Shown here one piece after another: positions 32,211 through 41,881 of a DNA stretch of 64,000 bases (position 1 is its first letter; each line of letters starts with the position of its first letter). A program made the translations under genes and the position numbers. Origin of the DNA: Niallia nealsonii (GTDB lineage: Bacteria > Bacillota > Bacilli > Bacillales > Cytobacillaceae); NCBI RefSeq assembly GCF_002835805.1, contig NZ_PISE01000008.1:1-64000 (forward strand), written 5' to 3'. Below the pieces are notes generated by a model. That model was given only the letters and a program-made list of their open reading frames with translations, was not told the DNA's origin and did no database searches.

Positions 32211-35186
32211 CTATTCGTTATTGCTGTTGTCTTCTTTTTGCTGTTCATTTTGTTTGGTTGTTTCTTTTTTGTTTTCTGCATTGTTCTTTTGTTGATTATT
32301 CGTTGTGTTATTTTTTGTTTCTTCTGTTTTTTTATCTTTATCTTTGTTATTGCTATTGTCAGCTTTATTTTCCTCTTTTTTGTTTTCTTGACTATTTTTT
32401 TTGTCTGTCTCTTTTTTGTTTTCTTCCTTGGTGTTATCCTTTTTAGTCTCTTCTTTTTTCTTTGTTTCTCCAATTTTTATTACATTGGAAGAAGAGGATA
32501 CTCTGCCGGCAATGTCAACAGCTTTTACTGTATACGATCCAGAGCCGTTATTAAAATAAAGTGTTTCTCCAGCTTTTTTGCTGCCTACTTTTTCTCCATC
32601 TTTATAGATTCTATAGCCTATAACATCATTTTCGTTATGTTTAGACCAAGCTATTCCTTTTCCGCTGTTGGTTATAGCGATAGCAGAAGGAGTTTTTCCA
32701 TTATCATACATTTTCTTTGAAGCTGTAGCTAATTTACTCCAATTAGGATTATTTTGTACGAGTGAAGATGAATCAGAGATATTTACTCCAAACAGTTTTT
32801 TTAGATAATCTGGGTTTAACATTAATCCTGATTCTGTAAATTCACTTGGTGTGGAATCCAAAGCTTCATAGCGTTGATCTCCAATTTGCACTACTTTTCC
32901 AGCTATTAAACTATCATCTGTTTTATTTGGTGCTGTTCCTGATTTAAATAAGTCTGTTGTAACAAGACCAGCCTTTGAACAGCCTTCAGAAGGAAGTAAT
33001 CCAGATACAGAACAGATAGATCTTCTAACAATTCCGCCAGGCATTTTAAAGTTTTCGGAAGGGTCAACCAAATCTGGGTTAATATCATACACTGCATTCA
33101 TGAAATCAGCCCATAAATAGTTCGTACGCATGCTGTAGCTTAAGCCGCCTGTATACAAGGACTTAGGTGTGTCATATCCTGTCCATACGCCAAATGAAAC
33201 GTTAGGGTTTGTTGCAACAAACCAAGAATCGGTAAAGTTTTGCGCTGTACCTGTTTTTCCAGCCCAATCAGATTGGAATTTTAAACGATTTTTTACAGCA
33301 GCAGCCGTACCTTGACTGATAACATCTCTCATCATATCTAATGTTAAATAGGACGTTTGAGGACTAAATACTTCCACGGGCTCTACTTTATGCTGATAAA
33401 TTACTTTTCCGTTTTTGTCGATAATTTTGTCAATCATATAGGCATCAATGAATTCTCCATCATTTGCAAATGTGCCATATGCATTTGTGTTTTCTTCGAC
33501 GGTTACTCCGGTTTCTAAGGCTCCTAATGCAGTTGCTCTATTTGTATAATCTCCCTCTTTAAGAGAGGTGAATCCCATCTTATCTAAATATTTAGCGGGT
33601 TTTTGAGGGAGAATATCTACATATGCTTTAACTGCTGGAACATTATAGGATTTAGTTAATGCATATCTAGCTGTTACTAATCCATGGTATTGCATATCAT
33701 AGTTTGTTGGCCATGCTTTATTGCTTCCTGGATTTAGCCGAAGCGGCAAATCAGGCAAAATGCTTCCCGGAGATAATGTATTAAGCTCGATAGCAGGAGC
33801 GTATACTAGTAATGGTTTCATTGTTGAACCGTTAGAACGTTTTGCGCTTGTTGCATGGTTTGTTGCTTCTCTATTGTGGTCTCTTCCGCCCACAAAGCTG
33901 ATAATTTTTCCGGTTTTATTTTCAATTAAAATAGCTCCAGTTTCAACAGGCTCCGCTACTGTTTCCGTTTTGCCAGTTTCGTTATTTGTTACTGTTTCTG
34001 TTTTTGAAGGGCCATATAAAGAAAAGTTTTTTGCAACTTGCTGCATTTTATCATAGATTTTTTTATTAATAGTACTATGAATCTCATAGCCATTTTGATG
34101 TACTTGGCGATCAGCGAGTGCAGTATACTGCTCAAGCAGTATATCGTCTTTTTTTAGATCCTCTTTTGAATAGCCATCTTTTTTTGCTAACATTTCAGCG
34201 ATAATCTCTGTAGATCTTTTTTCTAATTCGTATGTCAGCCATGGGTATTTTTCTGTTGGGCTTTCTTTAGCAGGAATAAAGTCTTTTGTAATATCATATT
34301 TGCTGGCATCTTCATATTCTTTTTTTGTAATTTTATTTTCTTTGTACATTCTAGATAAAACAGTTTTCATCCTTGATATGCCAGGTTCCAGGTTGTCTTT
34401 CACTTTTCCTTCTTGTGTAAATGGAGTGTAGCCAAATGGACTTTGGGGCAAACCGGCAATAAATGCAGCTTGCGGTAATGTTAATTTTTTTGCATCCACA
34501 CCAAAAATGCCGTTAGCAGCAGCTTGTACACCAGCAATATTGTTTCCTGATGAATTTCTTCCAAATGTAGAAACATTTAAATATGCTTCTAAAATTTCTT
34601 CTTTATCAAAGAATTTTTCTAGCCTGAGAGCTAGTAATATTTCTTTTGCTTTTCTTGCAAAGGATACTTCATTTGTAAGTATTTGGTTTTTGATGAGCTG
34701 CTGCGTTAGTGTACTTCCTCCTGATTGACTAGAGGTATTTGCAACTTCTTGAAATAATGCACGCATAATAGATTTTGGAACAACCCCATTATGTTCGTAA
34801 AAGTATTGATCTTCTGTTGATACAACAGCATCAATTAAATATGGTGAAACATCTTTTAATTTGACTTCTTCTCTTTCTAAATCTGTTGGCAATTTTCCTA
34901 AATATACATTGTTGGCGAAATAGACTTCAGATGTTTCTTCATAGTTATAAATATCTTTTTTCATTGTATTGTAAGAACGCACTGGTTCTTCTTTTACTAA
35001 TGATGCGAAATATCCTGCGCCAACACCTGCCGCAAACCCGCCGCCTATTAGAAGGCATATTATAAAAAGAAGGATAAGATTCCATGTTACTTCATACGTT
35101 AAGCGGGCTTTTTTAACCGTTTTTTTATTAGCAAAGAAGCTTCGGAATATATTCCAGTAATTGCTCCACTTCGACCTATCATTCAT
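32211..35186 (-). CDS. Class A penicillin-binding protein (PBP1A family)
   Basis: A 991-residue bifunctional peptidoglycan synthase. There is a cytosolic tail and one transmembrane helix (about 40-65). The GT51 glycosyltransferase has EDQYFYEHNG (catalytic Glu), GGSTLTQQLIKN and RKAKEILLALRLE. The transpeptidase has STMK (SxxK), SYN (SxN) and KTGT. After these come a fibronectin type III-like domain (about 810-895) and an about 85-residue Lys/Glu/Asn/Gln tail of very low complexity. GGAGG lies 10 bases before the ATG at 35186 (MNDRSKW); further in-frame ATGs are at 35195 and 35216. It faces the SpoIID-like gene and is divergent from tyrS. The FN3 plus acidic/basic tail suggests extracellular partners or wall interaction. 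Confidence 0.92.
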   Translation of the reverse strand: MNDRSKWSNYWNIFRSFFANKKTVKKARLTYEVTWNLILLFIICLLIGGGFAAGVGAGYFASLVKEEPVRSYNTMKKDIYNYEETSEVYFANNVYLGKLPTDLEREEVKLKDVSPYLIDAVVSTEDQYFYEHNGVVPKSIMRALFQEVANTSSQSGGSTLTQQLIKNQILTNEVSFARKAKEILLALRLEKFFDKEEILEAYLNVSTFGRNSSGNNIAGVQAAANGIFGVDAKKLTLPQAAFIAGLPQSPFGYTPFTQEGKVKDNLEPGISRMKTVLSRMYKENKITKKEYEDASKYDITKDFIPAKESPTEKYPWLTYELEKRSTEIIAEMLAKKDGYSKEDLKKDDILLEQYTALADRQVHQNGYEIHSTINKKIYDKMQQVAKNFSLYGPSKTETVTNNETGKTETVAEPVETGAILIENKTGKIISFVGGRDHNREATNHATSAKRSNGSTMKPLLVYAPAIELNTLSPGSILPDLPLRLNPGSNKAWPTNYDMQYHGLVTARYALTKSYNVPAVKAYVDILPQKPAKYLDKMGFTSLKEGDYTNRATALGALETGVTVEENTNAYGTFANDGEFIDAYMIDKIIDKNGKVIYQHKVEPVEVFSPQTSYLTLDMMRDVISQGTAAAVKNRLKFQSDWAGKTGTAQNFTDSWFVATNPNVSFGVWTGYDTPKSLYTGGLSYSMRTNYLWADFMNAVYDINPDLVDPSENFKMPGGIVRRSICSVSGLLPSEGCSKAGLVTTDLFKSGTAPNKTDDSLIAGKVVQIGDQRYEALDSTPSEFTESGLMLNPDYLKKLFGVNISDSSSLVQNNPNWSKLATASKKMYDNGKTPSAIAITNSGKGIAWSKHNENDVIGYRIYKDGEKVGSKKAGETLYFNNGSGSYTVKAVDIAGRVSSSSNVIKIGETKKKEETKKDNTKEENKKETDKKNSQENKKEENKADNSNNKDKDKKTEETKNNTTNNQQKNNAENKKETTKQNEQQKEDNSNNE

Positions 35187-35263
35187 TCGTATCATTCCTC
35201 CTAAAATCACATACATTATAGCATAAAGAAGGGGAGCAATTTGGTTTTTTTTCGTGAAAGCAT

Positions 35264-35292
35264 TTGACAGACATCTTGTTTTTATGATAAAA
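35264..35292 (+). promoter_or_regulatory. Promoter of the tyrS T-box transcript
   Basis: TTGACA at 35264-35269, a 17-base spacer, then ATAAAA (35287-35292; TAAAAA with an 18-base spacer). It lies just upstream of the T-box stem I. Confidence 0.6.
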
Positions 35293-35299
35293 ATAATTC

Positions 35300-35575
35300 A
35301 ACTACATATTGATCGTTATTGTAATGATAGGAATAAGTAGTTCTTTTATCACTATTTCAGAGAGCCGTTGGTTGGTGAAAAATGGCATAAATAAAAGAGC
35401 GAATTACCTCCTTGAACTTTTACTGGGAAATTACTACTATTTATGTAGGCAAAGTAGCAGTAAACGGGATATGCCGTTATCTATTAAAGTGGAGAAAAAA
35501 TATTTTTCTCAAATTAGGGTGGTACCGCGCTTATTTTGCGTCCCTGCATATAGATGCAGGGGCTTTTTTTGTTGC
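35300..35575 (+). promoter_or_regulatory. Tyrosine T-box riboswitch
   Basis: The T-box core AGGGTGGTACCGCG is present at 35516-35529 and is followed by a terminator (CCCTGCAT ... ATGCAGGG, then T7) ending near 35570. Stem I can be traced from AGTAGTTC (about 35336) to GAACTTTTACT (about 35414), with an AGAGAG GA-type motif near 35361 and TAC at 35405-35407 in the specifier position, fitting Tyr. Uncharged tRNA-Tyr is expected to pair with TAC and with the UGGU of the T-box to open the antiterminator. No protein is encoded here. Confidence 0.92.
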
Positions 35576-35638
35576 AAGAGAAGTATTTTTATGGAAATAA
35601 TAATGATCAATATAGTTTGAGAGAAAATTATTAAATAA

Positions 35639-36910
<1,272 letters not shown>

Positions 36911-36919
36911 TGATACAAG

Positions 36920-36983
36920 AGGCTCTTTTTACATTCTAGACTCTTCTTTAAAAAGAGGATGGATGTAAATAAGAGCCTTTTTT
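36920..36983 (+). terminator. Terminator after tyrS
   Basis: AGGCTCTTTTTACAT (36920-36934) pairs with ATGTAAATAAGAGCCT (from about 36963) with an inner stem, ending in T6. Confidence 0.82.
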
Positions 36984-37047
36984 GTAAAGATGGATACAGT
37001 GAATAGAAAACTAAGACAATCAATAGAGAGGTAGGATAAATAATAAG

Positions 37048-37082
37048 AAAAAACCCCAGAACCAAATAGGTTTCTAGGGTTT
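37048..37082 (-). terminator. Terminator after rpsD
   Basis: On the minus strand AAACCCTAGAAACC (37069-37082) pairs with GGTTCTGGGGTTT (37051-37063, one mismatch), followed by T6. Confidence 0.82.
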
Positions 37083-37103
37083 AACATAAATATTAACAAT
37101 CTA

Positions 37104-37706
37104 TTAACGAGAGTAGAACTCAACGATAAGAGCTTCGTTAATTTCTGCTGGCAATTCAGAACGTTCTGGTAAACGAGTGAATGAACCTTCTAGTTTATCA
37201 GCCTCAAATGTTAAGAAATCAGGTACGAAGTTATTTACTTCTACTGCTTCTTTTACAATATCAAGGTTGCGTGATTTTTCACGTAAAGTGATAGTTTGGC
37301 CTGCTTTTAGACGGTATGATGGGATATCAACACGAGAACCATCAACTAAAATATGACCATGGTTTACAAGCTGACGTGCTTGACGACGAGTGCGAGCAAG
37401 ACCTAAACGATAAACAACGTTATCAAGGCGAGTTTCTAAAAGAGCCATGAAGTTTTCACCGTGTTTACCAGGCATTTTGCCAGCGATATCGAATAAATTA
37501 CGGAATTGGCGTTCGTTCACACCATACATATGACGTAATTTTTGTTTTTCTTGTAATTGTAAACCGTATTCTGATAATTTTTTGCGTTGGTTTGGACCAT
37601 GTTGTCCTGGTGCGTAAGGGCGTTTATCTAACTCCTTACCAGTACCGCTTAATGAAATGCCAAGACGACGAGAAAGTTTCCAGCTTGGACCTGTATATCG
37701 AGCCAT
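37104..37706 (-). CDS. rpsD: 30S ribosomal protein S4
   Basis: A 200-residue primary 16S-binding S4 protein, standing alone as in Bacillus rather than in the alpha operon. [25 protein letters not shown] and the S4 domain [27 protein letters not shown] are all present. The frame runs up to 37784, but AAGGAGGAGTCTATA precedes the ATG at 37706. The upstream part is the regulatory leader, not protein. S4 is expected to repress its own mRNA. Confidence 0.97.
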   Translation of the reverse strand: MARYTGPSWKLSRRLGISLSGTGKELDKRPYAPGQHGPNQRKKLSEYGLQLQEKQKLRHMYGVNERQFRNLFDIAGKMPGKHGENFMALLETRLDNVVYRLGLARTRRQARQLVNHGHILVDGSRVDIPSYRLKAGQTITLREKSRNLDIVKEAVEVNNFVPDFLTFEADKLEGSFTRLPERSELPAEINEALIVEFYSR

Positions 37707-37870
37707 TATAGACTCCTCCTTCATGTTTTTATTTGGTAAAATAAAAACAGATGCAACTTTTCTTTCTGCACATTTTATCTTCATGTACCTTCGCCCTAGC
37801 AGCTAAGGGTTACACAATACACCATCAATAAGCTTGAGGAATAAAATGAAACAGTAAAGTATTTTACATA
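37707..37870 (-). promoter_or_regulatory. rpsD autoregulatory leader (S4-binding type)
   Basis: The transcript from the 37896-37925 promoter has a leader of about 180 bases. On the minus strand it contains CCCTTAGCTGCTAGGG, a compact hairpin at about 37791-37806, then CGAAGGTACATGAAG close before the ribosome-binding site. This resembles the B. subtilis rpsD leader, where S4 binds a pseudoknot-like structure to repress translation. The regulation is inferred from that resemblance. Confidence 0.65.
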
Positions 37871-37895
37871 TGCTGCAATATTTTACACAAAGAGT

Positions 37896-37925
37896 ATTAT
37901 ATGACTTTAGATGATAGAATGTCAA
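37896..37925 (-). promoter_or_regulatory. Sigma-A promoter of rpsD
   Basis: On the minus strand, consensus TTGACA (37920-37925) and consensus TATAAT (37896-37901) are separated by 18 bases. Confidence 0.85.
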
Positions 37926-38063
37926 GTAAAGGTTAGTAGCTTCTACTGTTTTTTATTCAAACTATATTCAAACACTCGATTGGTTTTGCTTCATTTTACC
38001 CTATTCATTAGCATAGCCTTTGCTTTAAGAGTATCCTGCTTAGAAAAAAAATATTTTTCATTT

Positions 38064-38094
38064 TTGACCTGACTATATGGCCATATGATATAAT
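38064..38094 (+). promoter_or_regulatory. dgcP promoter with palindromic spacer
   Basis: TTGACC (38064-38069) and extended -10 TGATATAAT (TATAAT at 38089-38094) are 19 bases apart. The spacer holds the perfect palindrome ATATGGCCATAT (38075-38086), a candidate operator. The leader is about 270 bases. Confidence 0.55.
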
Positions 38095-38368
38095 TAATAG
38101 AAATAAATTAAGTATTTATATAGATTAAAAAACATTTATGGAGGTTTTAGGGCTTCGATATTTGTTTAGAGAAAAATAGGAGCATTTATTTATTGTCATC
38201 TCAAATATAGAGGTGCAAAAGATAAATATGACCAATCATTATAATTCTTCTTAGGTGTATGTATATTAATTGGTCATTAAAACAAAATGAAGAATTACAT
38301 GCATCAAAAATTTATTAATATGACCGATAAATAGAATGAAATAGTTAGATGAATTAGGTGATGATTAA

Positions 38369-40246
38369 ATGGACATGCTTGGCCACCAAATAATATTAAA
38401 AATAAAAAGCCGCTTTTTTGATATTGTTGATACAAATAGTCATAATTTAAGCTACATCCAATTACTTGATGAAATGTTAGGCACCATAAAAAATGTTTTG
38501 CATGCCAAGGACATTGCTTTATATAGCTGTAAAGAGTGGGATGATCATTGGAGAATAGAAGTAGCGACAGATTCTTCCTATTTTTGTCCTAATGTTCTGA
38601 ATTCTTTGGAATTCCGTCAATTGTTGATGTCACACAAGATCCATCGTCAATCATGCGAGACAGAAGCATTTAATAAATATGATATTTTATTGCCATTAAA
38701 ACATAAAGATGGGATAAATAGCTTTTTTGTTATAAGAACCAACGATACAGGGCAAAAAATCAGCTATAGCGATTCTTTATTAGAAATTCTTATTGAGGAA
38801 TGCAGCTTATTTCTTGATAAAATACAAAGTTTGGTGAAAATTGTAACGGAAGAAAGGAAGTATAAACTATTATTTAGGGTAACGGAAAAGTTTCATTCTT
38901 CCATGAAAATGGAAGATGTACTTGGTGAAGTTATTTATACATTGCAGGAATTATATCCAACATTTTCTTACTATTTATTATTGTCCCATGATAATAATAG
39001 CCGTGGCGACTTGCCGATAAAAGACTTAGAATATGATAGTGAAAATATTGCTGCGCTAGAAGCATATGTTACTGGTCAAGTTCAGTTTGAAAATTCAAGG
39101 GAAGAAAGACAATCTGTTTTATACGCACCTTTAAAAGGAAAGCAAGGCGTCTATGGAGTGCTTCAAGTAATCGCTCCAAACACTGTTAATTTTCCGAAAA
39201 GCGAAAAAGAGTTTATTACGTTATTAGCGAATACAGCAGGAAGTGCTGTAGAAAATGCCCAATTATATCAGCAGTCCAAAAAATTGGTTTCTGATTTGCA
39301 ATTAATAAATGAAACGACACATCGACTTAATTCAAATTTACGTTTAACAGAAATGATGAGGTATATTTCTGAACGAATATCTTCTAGTTTTCATGCAGAA
39401 GAAGTAGGGTTTATTCTTTTTTCTTCTGAATCTAATGCTATGTCTGTATTAGTAGGCAGCACAAATTTTTTTCATACAAAAGATGCGGAAGCATATGTTC
39501 AGCATTTTAAAGAAAAAATTAAATTAGAAAAGGATTCCTTATTTATCGGAGATTTTGAATTTCCACAGCAAAAATCAGCTAAATATAAATCCATTATGGC
39601 GATTCCTATGATGCAAACAGGGCTTTTAAAAGGATTCTCTTTGGTAATGCATCCGTCCCCTTATCATTTTTCATTTGAAACATTTAAATTATTACAATCA
39701 CTAATTCATCACTCTACATTAGCGTTAACAAACTCCATGCTTAGAGAAGAGCTGGAAAAACTCGTGATTACCGATCATCTTACAAAACTTTATTCTAGAA
39801 ACTTTCTTGATGAAAAAGTTCAATGTTCCATAAAAACAGATCAAGAAGGAACGTTTATTTTAATTGATATTGATAATTTTAAAGCAGTAAATGATACTTA
39901 TGGTCATCAAATTGGAGATGAAATAATTATCCAAGTTGCTAATATTATTATTGAAAATATTAGAGGATCGGATATTGGTTCAAGGTGGGGTGGAGAAGAA
40001 TTAGCTGTATATTTGCCAAAAGTGCCGCTGCAGTTAGGGATTAGCATTGCAGAAAGGCTTGTTGCCAAAGTAAGAGCCAAAACCAATCCATTTGTAACTA
40101 TATCTTGTGGTGTGTCCTACTGGAACAAAGAGATAAAAGATGATTATCATTCCATCTTCAAACGGGCAGATAAAGCATTATATGTTGCTAAAGAAACAGG
40201 CAAAGATAGAGTGGTTGTCCAAACCATGGATTTCGTAAGCGAGTAG
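38369..40246 (+). CDS. dgcP: Diguanylate cyclase DgcP (GAF-GGDEF)
   Basis: A 625-residue cytosolic signalling enzyme making cyclic di-GMP from two GTP. There are two GAF-like regions (about 160-300 and 310-460) with a helical linker, then GGDEF at about 465-620. The active site is GGEEL near 541-545, an accepted functional variant. RGSD sits exactly five residues upstream and forms an RxxD inhibitory I-site. TDHLTKLYSRNFLDEK starts the domain. ATG at 38369 follows TTAGGTGATGATTAA. It corresponds to B. subtilis YtrP/DgcP, next to ytsP; here a dead IS element separates the two. Confidence 0.92.
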   Translation: MDMLGHQIILKIKSRFFDIVDTNSHNLSYIQLLDEMLGTIKNVLHAKDIALYSCKEWDDHWRIEVATDSSYFCPNVLNSLEFRQLLMSHKIHRQSCETEAFNKYDILLPLKHKDGINSFFVIRTNDTGQKISYSDSLLEILIEECSLFLDKIQSLVKIVTEERKYKLLFRVTEKFHSSMKMEDVLGEVIYTLQELYPTFSYYLLLSHDNNSRGDLPIKDLEYDSENIAALEAYVTGQVQFENSREERQSVLYAPLKGKQGVYGVLQVIAPNTVNFPKSEKEFITLLANTAGSAVENAQLYQQSKKLVSDLQLINETTHRLNSNLRLTEMMRYISERISSSFHAEEVGFILFSSESNAMSVLVGSTNFFHTKDAEAYVQHFKEKIKLEKDSLFIGDFEFPQQKSAKYKSIMAIPMMQTGLLKGFSLVMHPSPYHFSFETFKLLQSLIHHSTLALTNSMLREELEKLVITDHLTKLYSRNFLDEKVQCSIKTDQEGTFILIDIDNFKAVNDTYGHQIGDEIIIQVANIIIENIRGSDIGSRWGGEELAVYLPKVPLQLGISIAERLVAKVRAKTNPFVTISCGVSYWNKEIKDDYHSIFKRADKALYVAKETGKDRVVVQTMDFVSE

Positions 40247-40312
40247 TTTAATTATAATGGAGAGTTATTATAGGTATAGTTGATACATGTTTAGCTGCAA
40301 AACTTTTATTAG

Positions 40313-41094
40313 AAAACAAACAAAAAAACTGGTTCTTAAACCAGGTTTCAGTTTGTCGACAAAAGGGGTTCGGAATAGTCTCATTCTGAACCCCTTTTAA
40401 GATTAAGTTTGATTTTGTTGCCAATTTCTTCTTGAAGTCGTCCTTGATAAGTACGAGCTTCCTTACGCACTACTTTCTTTTCAAACTTCTGTTTGTTGGC
40501 ACTCGCTTTTACATGAGTAGAATCAACAAACACATGTTCCGCATTAATCAAGTTCTTATCCGCAGCTGTTTTTAAGATACGGTAGAATATTTGTTCAAAT
40601 GGATCAGAACCCTTGAATCAACGTTCATAATTTTTACCGAATGTAGAGAAATGAGGCACTTTATCATGAAAACCGTACCTTAAAAACCACCGATAAGCCA
40701 TATTAGTTTCTACTTCTTCTATAATAAACGAGAAATCAAGTGCAGCCTCGATTTTGGGAACTAAATGATTGGATGGAACTAGTTGATCTAAAGCGATCAT
40801 TTCTAATTGATCTCTTTGAATAGAAGAATGTTTGGAAAGCATGGTGTTACCTCTGTTATTTATCTACCTATATTTTAAAGCCTGGATATTTGAAATTCTA
40901 TACTTAATGGATGGAAAATAGGTTGATCGGAGCGGCTCGGCGCTCGCCCCGTGGAAAGCGAACCCTTGAATTGGAAATTAACATCCCTATTTAAAAGAAA
41001 AACAAACAAAAAAACCGTAGACAAACTTCCTTTTTAAGGAGCATTTGTCTACAGTCTGAAACCTGGTTTTTAAACCAGGTTTTTTGTTTGTTTT
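40313..41094 (-). mobile_element. Defective IS1182-type element
   Basis: 782 bases are bounded by imperfect inverted ends: AAAACAAACAAAAAAACTGG at 40313 and its counterpart ending TTTTTTGTTTGTTTT at 41094. Each end includes a GGTTT/AAACC hairpin and a GT(C/A)GACAAA block. Intact IS1182 members are about 1.6-2 kb; this copy keeps both ends, a leader and about 150 transposase codons but lacks most of the catalytic region. An internal hairpin (40361-40398) is the transposase terminator. A decayed relative is at 3980-4334. Confidence 0.85.
40382..40842 (-). pseudogene. IS1182-family transposase, truncated and interrupted
   Basis: ATG at 40842 opens MLSKHSSIQRDQLEMIALDQ and reads through FLRYGFHDKVPHFSTFGKNYER to a TGA at 40618-40620, most simply a CGA (Arg) to TGA change. 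Beyond it the frame continues with FKGSDPFEQIFYRILKTAADK, AEHVFVDSTHVKASAN and RTYQGRLQEEI, so the VDSTHVKA catalytic-core segment is still recognisable. It then stops soon after, because the middle and C-terminal coding region is deleted. Inactive. Confidence 0.88.
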
Positions 41095-41120
41095 GAAAAA
41101 TTTTTAAAGTAGAAAATTTA

Positions 41121-41600
41121 TTATAGATACTCTACTAATGTCTCAGTGAAAATTTCTAAATGTTTTTGGTCTATTTCATCAAAACGATTTTTTTCTGGGG
41201 AATCAATATCCAAAACTCCAATTAAGGTACCGTTTTTAATTATTGGCACCACTATTTCTGATTGACTAGCGGCGTCACATGCAATGTGTCCAGGAAAAAG
41301 ATGAACATCTTCTACTCTAAGTGTTTCCTGTTTACTTGCAGCAGTTCCGCAAACGCCTCTGCCAAAAGGAATTCTTACACATGCAGGAAGACCTTGGAAA
41401 GGACCAAGAACAAGCTCTCCATCTTCTGCTAAATAAAAGCCAACCCAATTAATACGATCTAAAAATTGATTTAATAATGCAGAAGCATTAGCAAGATTGG
41501 CAATTGCATTTGTTTCTCCTTCGAGAAGAGCTTTTAACTGTTTTACTACTAATTGGTATTTTTCCTCGCGGTTGCCATTATATAATTCGACGTTAAACAT
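41121..41600 (-). CDS. ytsP: Free methionine-(R)-sulfoxide reductase YtsP (GAF domain)
   Basis: A 159-residue single GAF domain of the fRMsr family, reducing free L-methionine-(R)-sulfoxide with thioredoxin. The three conserved cysteines are present: Cys74 and Cys84 in LPACVRIPFGRGVCG and Cys108 in GHIACDAASQSE. The expected binding-pocket sequence INWVGFYL is at about 50-57. The frame extends to a GTG at 41609, but AGGTG lies 6 bases before the ATG at 41600. Its 3' end is 26 bases from the defective IS. Confidence 0.9.
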   Translation of the reverse strand: MFNVELYNGNREEKYQLVVKQLKALLEGETNAIANLANASALLNQFLDRINWVGFYLAEDGELVLGPFQGLPACVRIPFGRGVCGTAASKQETLRVEDVHLFPGHIACDAASQSEIVVPIIKNGTLIGVLDIDSPEKNRFDEIDQKHLEIFTETLVEYL

Positions 41601-41881
41601 GGTAAACACCTATCTTTCTTCATAAACTATTTTTATTTTAGCAAAAAACGCTGAAAAGGAGGAAACTTTGTCGAGATTCTATTGAAGGATTGTTCTTATT
41701 TAGCAAGAAGTAATATATATATTATTTTAACTTCAAATGAACAAGCAGAGCCCTTTCCAAAAAAAAGTTTTTCAAATAACATGCATTTTCTAACATTCTC
41801 TAAATGCAAACATCTGTTAAAAACAGAAGATTGATTTATTCAACCATATATTTCTGATATTAGCAAGAGAGGAGAGAAAAT

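Noticed and set aside
32107-32720. Open frames on the plus strand opposite the PBP C-terminus
   Set aside because: They are mirror images of the Lys/Glu/Asn-rich tail codons and encode only Phe/Leu/Cys/Ser runs; no start signals.
35309-35620. Open frame of 103 codons before tyrS
   Set aside because: It lies wholly inside the T-box leader and its terminator, has no ribosome-binding site and has no protein-like composition.
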